Source: Rhodoferax sp. (GTDB lineage: Bacteria; Pseudomonadota; Gammaproteobacteria; Burkholderiales; Burkholderiaceae_C). From it: a stretch of 64,000 nucleotides of DNA. The DNA lies in assembly GCF_030653815.1 (NCBI RefSeq), contig NZ_JAURYQ010000037.1, forward strand, positions 186,001-250,000. Reading direction: 5' to 3'. Below, in pieces: positions 19,283-27,126 of the stretch (its first letter is position 1; the number at the start of each line of letters is the position of its first letter). The position numbers and the translations under genes are program-made. Below the pieces are notes generated by a model. That model was not told the DNA's origin and searched no databases. It worked only from the letters and a program-made list of their open reading frames with translations.

Positions 19283-21724
19283 ATGTCTGGCCATCCCAAT
19301 TTACCTGCCATCCCTGTGGATCTGCCCTTGTTGCCTTTGCGTGATGTGGTCGTTTTTCCGCACATGGTGATCCCGCTTTTTGTCGGGCGCCCCAAGAGCA
19401 TCAAGGCGCTCGAGGCCGCCATGGGCGCCGAGCGCCGCATCATGTTGGTGGCCCAAAAAGCGGCTGCCAAAGATGATCCGGTGGTCTCTGACATGTTTGA
19501 CATGGGCTGCATTTCCACCATTTTGCAAATGCTCAAATTGCCCGACGGTACCGTCAAGGTGCTGGTGGAAGGCCAGCAGCGCGCTGTGGTGAACCACATT
19601 GAAGACGGTGAAATGCATTTCACCGCCACCGTGACGCCGGTGGAGTTGCCGGCCGAGCCCGAGGCCAAGACCAAGGCCCAGATCAGCGAGATTGAAGCCT
19701 TGCGCCGCGCCGTGATGCAGCAGTTTGACCAGTACGTCAAGCTCAACAAAAAGATTCCGCCTGAAATCCTGACTTCGATCTCAAGCATTGATGATCCGGG
19801 TCGCCTGGCCGATACCATTGCTGCGCATTTGCCGCTGAAGCTGGAGAGCAAACAGGCTGTGCTCGACCTCGCCAGCGTGCGTGATCGTCTGGAAAACCTC
19901 TTTGCGCAAATCGACCGTGAGGTGGACATCCTCAATGTCGACAAGAAAATCCGTGGTCGCGTCAAGCGGCAAATGGAAAAGAACCAGCGCGATTTTTATT
20001 TGAACGAACAGGTCAAGGCCATTCAGAAAGAGCTGGGCGAGGGCGAAGACGGCGCTGACATCGACGAGATCGAGAAGAAGATCAAGGCCGCCAAGATGCC
20101 CAAGGACGCCCTGAAAAAGGCGCAAGGCGAACTCAAGAAACTCAAGCTGATGTCACCCATGTCGGCCGAGGCCACGGTGATCCGTAACTACATCGACGTG
20201 CTCACCGGTCTGCCCTGGGCTGGCAAGACCAAGATCAAACACAACCTGGCCAACGCTGAAACGGTGCTCAATGAAGACCATTACGGGCTGGACAAGGTGA
20301 AAGACCGCATCCTGGAATACCTCGCGGTGCAGCAGCGCGTGGACAAGGTCAAGGCCCCCATTCTTTGCCTGGTCGGACCGCCTGGCGTGGGCAAGACCTC
20401 GCTGGGGCAGTCGATCGCCAAGGCCACCGGGCGCAAGTACGTGCGCATGGCGCTGGGCGGCATGCGCGACGAGGCCGAGATTCGCGGTCACCGCCGCACC
20501 TACATTGGTGCCATGCCGGGCAAGGTGCTGCAAAGTCTGAGCAAGGTCGGCACGCGCAACCCCTTGTTCCTGCTCGACGAAATCGACAAGCTGGGTACCG
20601 ACTTCCGCGGTGATCCGTCCAGCGCTTTGCTTGAAGTGCTCGACCCCGAGCAAAACCACAAGTTTGCCGATCATTACGTTGAGGTCGACTTTGATCTGAG
20701 CGATGTCATGTTTGTGGCCACCTCCAACTCCATGAACATTCCGCCAGCGCTGCTGGACCGGATGGAAGTGATTCGTTTGTCGGGCTACACCGAAGACGAG
20801 AAAACCAACATTGCGCTGCGCTACCTGTTGCCCAAACAACTGGGTAATAACGGGGTCAAGGAAGCCGAGTTGCAGGTGACGGAGGATGCGGTGCGCGATA
20901 TCGTGCGCTACTACACCCGCGAGGCGGGTGTGCGCTCGCTGGAGCGGGAAATATCCAAAATCTGCCGCAAGGTGGTCAAGGGTCTGCAACTCAAGCAAAT
21001 GACCGCGCAAGTGGTCGTTTCTGCCGCCAATTTGAGCGAATTTTTGGGGGTGCGTAAATTTGATTACGGCCGCGCCGAAAAGATAAACCAGGTGGGACAG
21101 GTGGTGGGTCTGGCCTGGACCGAGGTGGGTGGTGACTTGCTCACCATCGAGGCGGCCATGGTGCCTGGCAAGGGCGTCATTACCCGCACGGGTTCGCTCG
21201 GTGATGTGATGAAGGAGTCGGTGGAGGCAGCCCGCACCGTGGTGCGCAGCCGTTCGCACCGGCTCGGTATCAAGGATGAATTTTTCGAGAAGAAGGACAT
21301 TCACATCCACGTGCCTGATGGCGCGACGCCCAAAGACGGTCCCAGTGCCGGTGCCGCCATGACCACCGCGTTTGTGTCGGCCATGACCGGTATCCCGGTG
21401 CGTTGCGGTGTCGCCATGACCGGTGAAATCACGCTGCGCGGTGAAGTCACTGCCATTGGTGGCCTGAAGGAAAAGTTGCTTGCGGCACTGCGCGGCGGTA
21501 TCAAGACCGTGCTGATCCCGGAAGACAATGCCAAAGACCTGCAGGAAATTCCTGAAAACGTGAAGAACGGGCTGGAAATCGTGCCGGTGCGCTGGATCGA
21601 CAAGGTGCTTGAAATTGCGCTGGAACGCATGCCAACGGCCTTGCCCGAAGACGCATCAACCGGTGCTGCTGCGACAGAAATTGCCTTGACGGCACCGGCC
21701 TCGGTTGAGGCGGTAAAACATTGA
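19283..21724 (+). CDS. lon: ATP-dependent protease Lon
   Basis: An 813-residue Lon. The N-terminal substrate-binding domain (about 1-310) is followed by a AAA+ domain with Walker A GPPGVGKT and Walker B PLFLLDEIDKL, then the protease domain with the Ser688-Lys731 dyad in DGPSAGAA and GGLKEK, spaced as in E. coli. Lon degrades misfolded and regulatory proteins. AGAAGG lies before the ATG. The gene ends 61 bp before the first tRNA-Gly. Confidence 0.97.
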   Translation: MSGHPNLPAIPVDLPLLPLRDVVVFPHMVIPLFVGRPKSIKALEAAMGAERRIMLVAQKAAAKDDPVVSDMFDMGCISTILQMLKLPDGTVKVLVEGQQRAVVNHIEDGEMHFTATVTPVELPAEPEAKTKAQISEIEALRRAVMQQFDQYVKLNKKIPPEILTSISSIDDPGRLADTIAAHLPLKLESKQAVLDLASVRDRLENLFAQIDREVDILNVDKKIRGRVKRQMEKNQRDFYLNEQVKAIQKELGEGEDGADIDEIEKKIKAAKMPKDALKKAQGELKKLKLMSPMSAEATVIRNYIDVLTGLPWAGKTKIKHNLANAETVLNEDHYGLDKVKDRILEYLAVQQRVDKVKAPILCLVGPPGVGKTSLGQSIAKATGRKYVRMALGGMRDEAEIRGHRRTYIGAMPGKVLQSLSKVGTRNPLFLLDEIDKLGTDFRGDPSSALLEVLDPEQNHKFADHYVEVDFDLSDVMFVATSNSMNIPPALLDRMEVIRLSGYTEDEKTNIALRYLLPKQLGNNGVKEAELQVTEDAVRDIVRYYTREAGVRSLEREISKICRKVVKGLQLKQMTAQVVVSAANLSEFLGVRKFDYGRAEKINQVGQVVGLAWTEVGGDLLTIEAAMVPGKGVITRTGSLGDVMKESVEAARTVVRSRSHRLGIKDEFFEKKDIHIHVPDGATPKDGPSAGAAMTTAFVSAMTGIPVRCGVAMTGEITLRGEVTAIGGLKEKLLAALRGGIKTVLIPEDNAKDLQEIPENVKNGLEIVPVRWIDKVLEIALERMPTALPEDASTGAAATEIALTAPASVEAVKH

Positions 21725-21765
21725 GAAAAATGATCGCTCCAGAGCTGAAAGCTTGAAAATTACCT

Positions 21766-21771
21766 TATAAT
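21766..21771 (+). promoter_or_regulatory. TATAAT -10 box for the tRNA cluster
   Basis: A perfect TATAAT lies 15 bp before the first tRNA-Gly, in an AT-rich stretch after lon. A good -35 box at the normal distance is not visible (TTGAAA at 21753-21758 is too close), so promoter strength is uncertain. It is the likely start of the tRNA transcript. Confidence 0.5.
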
Positions 21772-21785
21772 TTAGGGCTTGTAAC

Positions 21786-21861
21786 GCGGGATTAGCTCAG
21801 TTGGTAGAGCGATACCTTGCCAAGGTATAGGTCGAGAGTTCGAGTCTCTTATCCCGCTCCA
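21786..21861 (+). tRNA. tRNA-Gly (anticodon GCC), copy 1
   Basis: A 76-base cloverleaf with encoded CCA. Acceptor GCGGGAT pairs with ATCCCGC; anticodon loop TTGCCAA; T loop TTCGAGT. It is almost identical to the copy at 21898. The two differ at the 7-66 acceptor pair, T-A here and A-T in copy 2. Confidence 0.97.
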
Positions 21862-21897
21862 GTTTTTTATCTGGTGCTGATCTTGTTGGCACCATTT

Positions 21898-21973
21898 GCG
21901 GGAATAGCTCAGTTGGTAGAGCGATACCTTGCCAAGGTATAGGTCGAGAGTTCGAGTCTCTTTTCCCGCTCCA
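21898..21973 (+). tRNA. tRNA-Gly (anticodon GCC), copy 2
   Basis: A 76-base cloverleaf with encoded CCA. Acceptor GCGGGAA pairs with TTCCCGC; the rest is the same as copy 1. It is a tandem duplicate, 36 bp downstream of copy 1, and is followed at once by an intrinsic terminator. Confidence 0.97.
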
Positions 21974-21985
21974 GTTTTTTAAAAA

Positions 21986-22009
21986 GGGAAGCACTGCTTC
22001 CCTTTTTTT
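21986..22009 (+). terminator. Intrinsic terminator after the tRNA-Gly pair
   Basis: GGGAAGC-ACT-GCTTCCC forms a 7-bp hairpin followed by seven Ts. The matching A run on the 5' side (21981-21985) lets it work on the minus strand too. Confidence 0.9.
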
Positions 22010-22020
22010 GCAAAAACATC

Positions 22021-22094
22021 GGCGCGATAGCAAATCGGTTATGCAACGGATTGCAAATCCGTCTAGCCCAGTTCGACTCTGGGTCGCGCCTCCA
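22021..22094 (+). tRNA. tRNA-Cys (anticodon GCA)
   Basis: A 74-base cloverleaf with encoded CCA. Acceptor GGCGCGA pairs with TCGCGCC; the anticodon loop is TTGCAAA, between perfectly paired CGGA/TCCG stems. It lies between two terminators, so it may have its own promoter or depend on read-through from the Gly tRNAs. Confidence 0.96.
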
Positions 22095-22114
22095 GTTATT
22101 TTGTTGTCAATCAA

Positions 22115-22145
22115 GCCTCGTAATTTTTATTGACGAGGCTTTTTT
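22115..22145 (+). terminator. Intrinsic terminator after tRNA-Cys
   Basis: GCCTCG (22115-22120) pairs with CGAGGC (22134-22139); AATTTTTATT-like sequence forms the loop, and six Ts follow. The stem extends by A-T pairs on both sides. Confidence 0.85.
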
Positions 22146-22164
22146 GTTTGACAATACGCCTGTT

Positions 22165-22250
22165 GCCCGAGTGGTGGAATGGTTTACACAGCAGACTTAA
22201 AATCTGTCCCCCGTCAGGGGTTGCCGGTTCGAGTCCGGCCTCGGGCACCA
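22165..22250 (+). tRNA. tRNA-Leu (anticodon TAA)
   Basis: An 86-base class II tRNA with encoded CCA. Acceptor GCCCGAG pairs with CTCGGGC; anticodon loop CTTAAAA; long variable arm CCCCCGTCAGGGG-type; T loop TTCGAGT. It decodes UUA/UUG, distinct from the TAG tRNA-Leu at 15769. Confidence 0.96.
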
Positions 22251-22271
22251 TCCATGCGTCACAGCGCCTGA

Positions 22272-22348
22272 CAGCCAGTAGCTCATCCGGATAGAGCACG
22301 AACCTTCTAAGTTCGGGGTAGGGGGTTCGAGTCCCTCCTGGCTGGCCA
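22272..22348 (+). tRNA. tRNA-Arg (anticodon TCT)
   Basis: A 77-base cloverleaf with encoded CCA. Acceptor CAGCCAG pairs with CTGGCTG, discriminator G; anticodon loop CTTCTAA between CGAAC and GTTCG. A C at position 1 is unusual for tRNA-Arg, but pairing is complete. A terminator follows within 8 bases. Confidence 0.9.
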
Positions 22349-22355
22349 AAAAAAA

Positions 22356-22378
22356 GCAGGTTGTTCGCCTGCTTTTTT
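22356..22378. terminator. Bidirectional intrinsic terminator between the tRNA cluster and fabI
   Basis: GCAGG-TTGTTCG-CCTGC is a 5-bp hairpin with a 5' run of As (from 22348) and a 3' run of six Ts. The symmetry lets it end the tRNA transcript on the plus strand and the fabI transcript on the minus strand. Confidence 0.88.
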
Positions 22379-22411
22379 ATTTTCCGCGGCTGCCGGGACA
22401 GCCTGACTGGC

Positions 22412-23197
22412 TCAGCTCTCCACCACGGCTACTGCCGTCTGGCTGACGCCGCAATCCACATACGAAATTTGACCGGTCATGCCGGAAGCCAGATCGCTGA
22501 GCAGGAAGGCCGCCACGTTGCCAACTTCGTCGATGGTCACGTTGCGCTTGAGCGGGGATGCCGCCGCCGAGATGCCCAGCAGCTTGCCAAAGTCCTTGAT
22601 GCCGCTGGCCGCCAGCGTCTTGACGGCGCCGGCGCTCAGGCCATTGACACGAATGCCTTTGGCGCCGACCGCATCAGCCAGGTAGCGCACCGATGATTCG
22701 AGCGACGCCTTGGCCAGGCCCATGGTGTTATAGCTCGGCACCACGCGCACGCCACCCAGGTAGGTCAGGGTCAGCAGCGACGCGGTGTTGCTCAGGTAGG
22801 GCAGGGCGGCTTTGGCCATGCCAGGAAAGCTGTAGGCGCTGATGTCGTGCGCAATGCGGAAATTCTCGCGCGTCAGACCATCCAGAAAGTTCCCGGCGAT
22901 GGCTTCGCGCGGGGCAAAACCGATGCTGTGCACAAACCCGTCAAAGGTGGGCCAGTGCTGCGACAGGTCCTTGAACAACTTGTCGATCTGCTCGTCCGAG
23001 CTCACGTCGCAGTCAAAAATCAGCGTGGAATTGAAGTCAGCGGCAAATTCGGTGATGCGATCCTTGAAGCGCTCCCCCACGTAGCTGAACGCCAGCTCGG
23101 CACCCTGCGCGTGACAGGCCTTGGCAATGCCGTAGGCAATGGAGCGGTTGGACAACACGCCGGTGATCAGAAATTTTTTGCCTGTCAGGAAACCCAT
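22412..23197 (-). CDS. fabI: Enoyl-ACP reductase (NADH), FabI
   Basis: A 261-residue FabI, starting MGFLTGKKFLITG at the ATG at 23195-23197. The FabI-type nucleotide segment GVLSNRSIAYGIAKA and the active-site Tyr-x6-Lys (SYNTMGLAK) are present, with the upstream Tyr in TLTYLGG. It reduces trans-2-enoyl-ACP in fatty acid elongation. It is divergent from yejA with 43 bp between start codons, so the two share a promoter region. Confidence 0.96.
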   Translation of the reverse strand: MGFLTGKKFLITGVLSNRSIAYGIAKACHAQGAELAFSYVGERFKDRITEFAADFNSTLIFDCDVSSDEQIDKLFKDLSQHWPTFDGFVHSIGFAPREAIAGNFLDGLTRENFRIAHDISAYSFPGMAKAALPYLSNTASLLTLTYLGGVRVVPSYNTMGLAKASLESSVRYLADAVGAKGIRVNGLSAGAVKTLAASGIKDFGKLLGISAAASPLKRNVTIDEVGNVAAFLLSDLASGMTGQISYVDCGVSQTAVAVVES

Positions 23198-23240
23198 AGT
23201 AGCCTCTGCTTTTTCAATTGATTTGATGCAGAATTGTCGC

Positions 23241-25049
23241 ATGCGTCGACTGTTTTTTTTGTTCTTCCTGAGTTGGGTGTCTCCTTTATGGGCGGCGCAC
23301 GGCTACGCACTCTGGGGCGACCTGAAATACCCGGCCAATTTCGCCCATTTCGACTATGTCAACCCGGCTGCGCCCAAGGGCGGTGAACTGCGTCTGGTGA
23401 GCAACCTGCGGGTCTCCACCTTTGACAAGTACAACCCGTTCACCATCAAGGGTTCGGCCCCGGCCTACCTGGCTGACCTGATGTTTGACAGCTTGTTGAC
23501 CGGTTCCCTGGACGAGACCGGTTCCGGCTATGGTTTGCTGGCGCAGGACGTGGTGGTGGCTGCGGACGGCCTGAGTGCCACTTTCACGCTGCGTCCCGAA
23601 GCCCGCTTTCACAATGGGGACCCGGTGTTGGCCGCCGATGTGAAGTACAGCTTTGACATGCTGATGGGCCCCTTTACTTCTCCGGCCTACAAGACCATTC
23701 TTTTTGATGTGGCGGGTCTGGATGTGCTGGACGAGCGCAGCGTGCGCTACCGCTTCAAGAAGCCCAACCGCGAACTGCCGCTGACCGTGGGCGGCTTACC
23801 GGTCTTCAGCCGGGCTTGGGGTGCCGAGGCCGGCAAGCCCAAACCGTTTGACCAGATCGTCACCGATGTGCCCATCGGCAGCGGGCCCTACAAAATCGGC
23901 CCGGTCCGTTTTGGCAAAGACATCACCTATGTGCGCGATGCCAATTACTGGGCCAAGGACCTCCATGTGCGACGTGGCACAGCCAATTTCGACCGCATCA
24001 CGGTCAAGATTTACAAGGACGGCACGGCCCGTCTGGAGGCCCTGAAAGCGGGCGAATTTGATTTGATGCGTTTTTTCTCAGCCGGTGACTGGGCGCGCCG
24101 CGTCAACGGCAAGCGCTTTGATTCGGGTGAACTGGTCAAGCGGGAATACCAGCACCGCCTGCCCACGGGATTTCAGAGCTATGTGCTCAACACGCGGCGT
24201 GAGCTGTTCAAGGATGTGCGCGTGCGCCAGGCGTTGGGTCTGGCATTGGACTACGAGTGGCTGAACCGGCAACTTTTTTACAACGCCTACCAGCGCGTCA
24301 ACGGCTTGTTTGGCAACACCGACTGCCAAGCCAGCGGCGTGCCTTCAGCACAGGAACTCGCCTTGCTGGCGCCATGGCGCAGCAGTGTGCCCGCCGAGGT
24401 CTTTGGCCCCATGACGCAGCCTCCACGCACCGATGCGCCTTCCAGCCTGCGCGCCAATTTGCGCCAGGCCCAAGCCTTGTTGAATGCCGCGGGCTGGCAG
24501 GTGCGCGATGGCAAGTTGCGCAACGCCCAAGGCCAGCTGTTCGAGATCGAGTACCTCGACAGCAACGAAGGCTCGGCAAGGGTGGTGACACCGTGGGCGC
24601 GCAACCTGGAGAAACTGGGTATCACGCTGAACTTTCGTCCGGTGGACTTTGCCCTGTACCAGCAGCGTCTGCAAAAATTCGAGTTCGACATCACCTCGTT
24701 GGCCTACGGTGGCACCCACAATCCGGGCCAGGAGTACGCCGATCTGTTTGGTTCCCAAGCGGCGGAGCAGGAGGACTCCGGCAACCTGGCGGGGGTCAAG
24801 AACCCGGCGGTCGATGCCTTGATCAGCGCCATGACCCGTGCCACCTCCAAGGCCGAACTGCTGCCGGCCTGTCGCGCGCTGGAACGCGTGATTGCCCACA
24901 GCCATGTGCTCGTGCCACAGTGGTCTGCGGCGACCCACCGCATCGTCTTCAACAGCTGGCGGTTGAGCCAGCCCGCCGCCATGCCCCCGTATTCCCAAGG
25001 CGAAGGCTGGGCCATTGACACCTGGTGGGCAAAGCCCTTAGCCAAATAA
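23241..25049 (+). CDS. yejA: Periplasmic oligopeptide-binding protein, YejA-like
   Basis: A 602-residue family 5 solute-binding protein. The start at 23241 gives a clear signal peptide (MRRLFFLFFLSWVSPLWAAH, cleavage near residue 19); the longer frame overlaps fabI. Family features are AFGYALWGD-like start, VAADGLSATFTLRPEARFHNGDPV and the domain II motif VRQALGLALDYEWLNRQLF. It captures peptides, possibly murein peptides or microcin C-like compounds as in E. coli YejA, for the following permeases. yejB starts 3 bp after its stop. Confidence 0.9.
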   Translation: MRRLFFLFFLSWVSPLWAAHGYALWGDLKYPANFAHFDYVNPAAPKGGELRLVSNLRVSTFDKYNPFTIKGSAPAYLADLMFDSLLTGSLDETGSGYGLLAQDVVVAADGLSATFTLRPEARFHNGDPVLAADVKYSFDMLMGPFTSPAYKTILFDVAGLDVLDERSVRYRFKKPNRELPLTVGGLPVFSRAWGAEAGKPKPFDQIVTDVPIGSGPYKIGPVRFGKDITYVRDANYWAKDLHVRRGTANFDRITVKIYKDGTARLEALKAGEFDLMRFFSAGDWARRVNGKRFDSGELVKREYQHRLPTGFQSYVLNTRRELFKDVRVRQALGLALDYEWLNRQLFYNAYQRVNGLFGNTDCQASGVPSAQELALLAPWRSSVPAEVFGPMTQPPRTDAPSSLRANLRQAQALLNAAGWQVRDGKLRNAQGQLFEIEYLDSNEGSARVVTPWARNLEKLGITLNFRPVDFALYQQRLQKFEFDITSLAYGGTHNPGQEYADLFGSQAAEQEDSGNLAGVKNPAVDALISAMTRATSKAELLPACRALERVIAHSHVLVPQWSAATHRIVFNSWRLSQPAAMPPYSQGEGWAIDTWWAKPLAK

Positions 25050-25052
25050 ATC

Positions 25053-26087
25053 ATGCTGAGCTACATTCTCAAACGCCTGTTGTTGATGATCCCCACGCTG
25101 TTCGGGGTGCTGTTGCTCACCTTTGTGGTGATCCAGTTCGTGCCGGGCGGCCCGGTGGAGCAGTATTTGGCCGAGGCCAAGGCCGGCACCGGCAAAGGCG
25201 CTACGGCAGAGAGCGGCGGCTTGAGCTACCGGGGTGCGCAGGGGGTGGACCCGAAACGCATCGAGCAGATCAAGGCGCTCTATGGCTTTGACAAACCCGC
25301 CCATGAGCGCTTTGTGCAGATGCTGGGCCAGTTTGCGCGTTTTGATCTCGGCAAGAGTTTTTTCCAGAACAAAAGCGTGTCGGAGCTCATGTGGGAAAAG
25401 TTGCCGGTGTCGATCAGCCTGGGCTTGTGGACGTTTTTTATCAGCTACCTGATTGCCGTGCCGCTGGGTGTGGCCAAGGCGGTACGCGCTGGCTCGCGTT
25501 TCGATTTTGTGACCACGCTGCTGGTGCTGCTGGGCTACGCCATTCCGGGCTTTGTGCTGGGTGTCGCGCTGCTGGTGATTTTTGGTGGCCAGTTGCAGTG
25601 GTTTCCGCTGCGCGGCCTGACCAGCAGCAACTGGGACGAGTTGAGCTGGGGCGCGCGTGTGGTGGACTACCTGTGGCACATTGCGATGCCGGTCACGGCC
25701 ATGGTGCTGGGCAGCTTTGCCGTGACCACCATGCTGACCAAGAATGCCTTCCTGGAAGAGATTCGCAAGCAATATGTGGTCACCGCGCGGGCCAAGGGTC
25801 TGGATGAGCGCCAGGTGCTGTGGGGCCATGTGTTTCGCAATGCGCTGATCCCCATCATCACCGGTTTCCCAGCGGCCTTCATCGGCGCTTTCTTCACAGG
25901 CTCGTTGCTCATCGAGACCCTGTTTTCCCTCGACGGCCTGGGCCTGCTGAGCTACGAGAGCGTGATCCGGCGTGATTACCCGGTGGTGCTGGGCACCCTG
26001 TTTTTCTTTACCCTGATCGGCTTGGTGACCAAGCTGATTTCAGATTTGTCTTATGTCTGGGTGGACCCCCGTGTCAAGTTTGACTAA
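25053..26087 (+). CDS. yejB: Peptide ABC transporter permease, YejB-like
   Basis: A 344-residue DppB/OppB-type permease with six predicted membrane helices and the inner-membrane permease loop (EAA-type) ARAKGLDERQVLWGHVFRNAL that docks on the ATPase. The N-terminus MLSYILKRLLLMIPTLFGV is typical. It overlaps yejE by about 35 bp, so translation is coupled. Confidence 0.93.
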   Translation: MLSYILKRLLLMIPTLFGVLLLTFVVIQFVPGGPVEQYLAEAKAGTGKGATAESGGLSYRGAQGVDPKRIEQIKALYGFDKPAHERFVQMLGQFARFDLGKSFFQNKSVSELMWEKLPVSISLGLWTFFISYLIAVPLGVAKAVRAGSRFDFVTTLLVLLGYAIPGFVLGVALLVIFGGQLQWFPLRGLTSSNWDELSWGARVVDYLWHIAMPVTAMVLGSFAVTTMLTKNAFLEEIRKQYVVTARAKGLDERQVLWGHVFRNALIPIITGFPAAFIGAFFTGSLLIETLFSLDGLGLLSYESVIRRDYPVVLGTLFFFTLIGLVTKLISDLSYVWVDPRVKFD

Positions 26088-27126
26088 GCCCCCTGCCAAC
26101 AGCCTGAGCCCAGGCCAGCGCGCCTGGCTGCGCTTCAAGCGCAACCGGCTGGGTTATTGGAGCCTGGTGCTTTTTTGTGTGCTGGTGGGCCTGAGTTTGA
26201 TGGCCGAGCTGATCAGCAACGACCGGCCCTTGGCTGTCCGCTACCAGGGTGAAACCTATTTCCCCATGGTCAAAGACTATTCAGAGAAGACCTTTGGTGG
26301 CGACTTTGACACACCCACCGATTACCTGGATCCGTTCATTCGCGAACGACTGAGTCAGAACGGCAACTGGGCGCTGTTTGCTCCCAACCCCTATGGCGCC
26401 AAAACGCTTAACTATTTTGCCAAGGCGCCCAACCCGTCACCGCCCACAACAGACAACTGGCTGGGCACCGATGACCGCGGCCGCGACTTGCTGGCGCAAC
26501 TTGTCTATGGTTTCCGGGTCAGCGTGCTGTTCGCCCTGGCGCTGACCTTCACCGGGACGCTGCTGGGTATTCTGACTGGCGCCATCCAGGGGTTTTTTGG
26601 TGGCAAAACTGACCTGGCGTTCCAGCGTTTCATTGAAATCTGGGGTGCCATGCCCGAGTTGTACCTGCTGATCATTTTCAGCGCGGTGTTTGCGCCCAGT
26701 CTATCCCTGCTGCTGATTTTGCTGAGCCTGTTTGGCTGGATGGGCTTGTCCGATTACGTGCGGGCCGAATTTTTGCGCAATCGCCAACTTGACTACGTGC
26801 GCGCCGCGCGCTCAATGGGCGTGAGTAACTGGCACATCATCCGGCGCCACCTGTTGCCCAACAGCATGACACCAGTGGTGACTTTTTTGCCGTTTCGCAT
26901 GAGTGGCGCCATTCTGGCGCTGACCTCGCTGGACTTTCTGGGTTTGGGCGTGCCGCCCGGTACGCCGTCGCTGGGCGAGTTGTTGTCGCAAGGTAAGAAC
27001 AACATCGACGCCTGGTGGATTTCGCTGGCCACTTTTGCTGTGCTGGTGGTGACCCTGCTGCTGCTCACATTCATGGGTGACGCGCTGCGCGATGCGTTGG
27101 ACCCGCGCAAGGCAGACAGCGTATGA
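26053..27126 (+). CDS. yejE: Peptide ABC transporter permease, YejE-like
   Basis: A 357-residue DppC/OppC-type permease, longer than plain OppC because of a periplasmic insert (about residues 60-130) that is typical of YejE. The EAA-type loop ARSMGVSNWHIIRRHLLPNS is present. The start may be ATG 26053 or GTG 26071; the latter would begin VSSLTKPP, and both overlap yejB. It shares an ATGA overlap with yejF. Confidence 0.92.
   Translation: MSGWTPVSSLTKPPANSLSPGQRAWLRFKRNRLGYWSLVLFCVLVGLSLMAELISNDRPLAVRYQGETYFPMVKDYSEKTFGGDFDTPTDYLDPFIRERLSQNGNWALFAPNPYGAKTLNYFAKAPNPSPPTTDNWLGTDDRGRDLLAQLVYGFRVSVLFALALTFTGTLLGILTGAIQGFFGGKTDLAFQRFIEIWGAMPELYLLIIFSAVFAPSLSLLLILLSLFGWMGLSDYVRAEFLRNRQLDYVRAARSMGVSNWHIIRRHLLPNSMTPVVTFLPFRMSGAILALTSLDFLGLGVPPGTPSLGELLSQGKNNIDAWWISLATFAVLVVTLLLLTFMGDALRDALDPRKADSV

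Noticed and set aside
21786-22348. tRNA cluster as an integration site for a mobile element
   Set aside because: No integrase, direct repeat of a tRNA 3' end, or foreign-looking block is adjacent; fabI and lon flank it.
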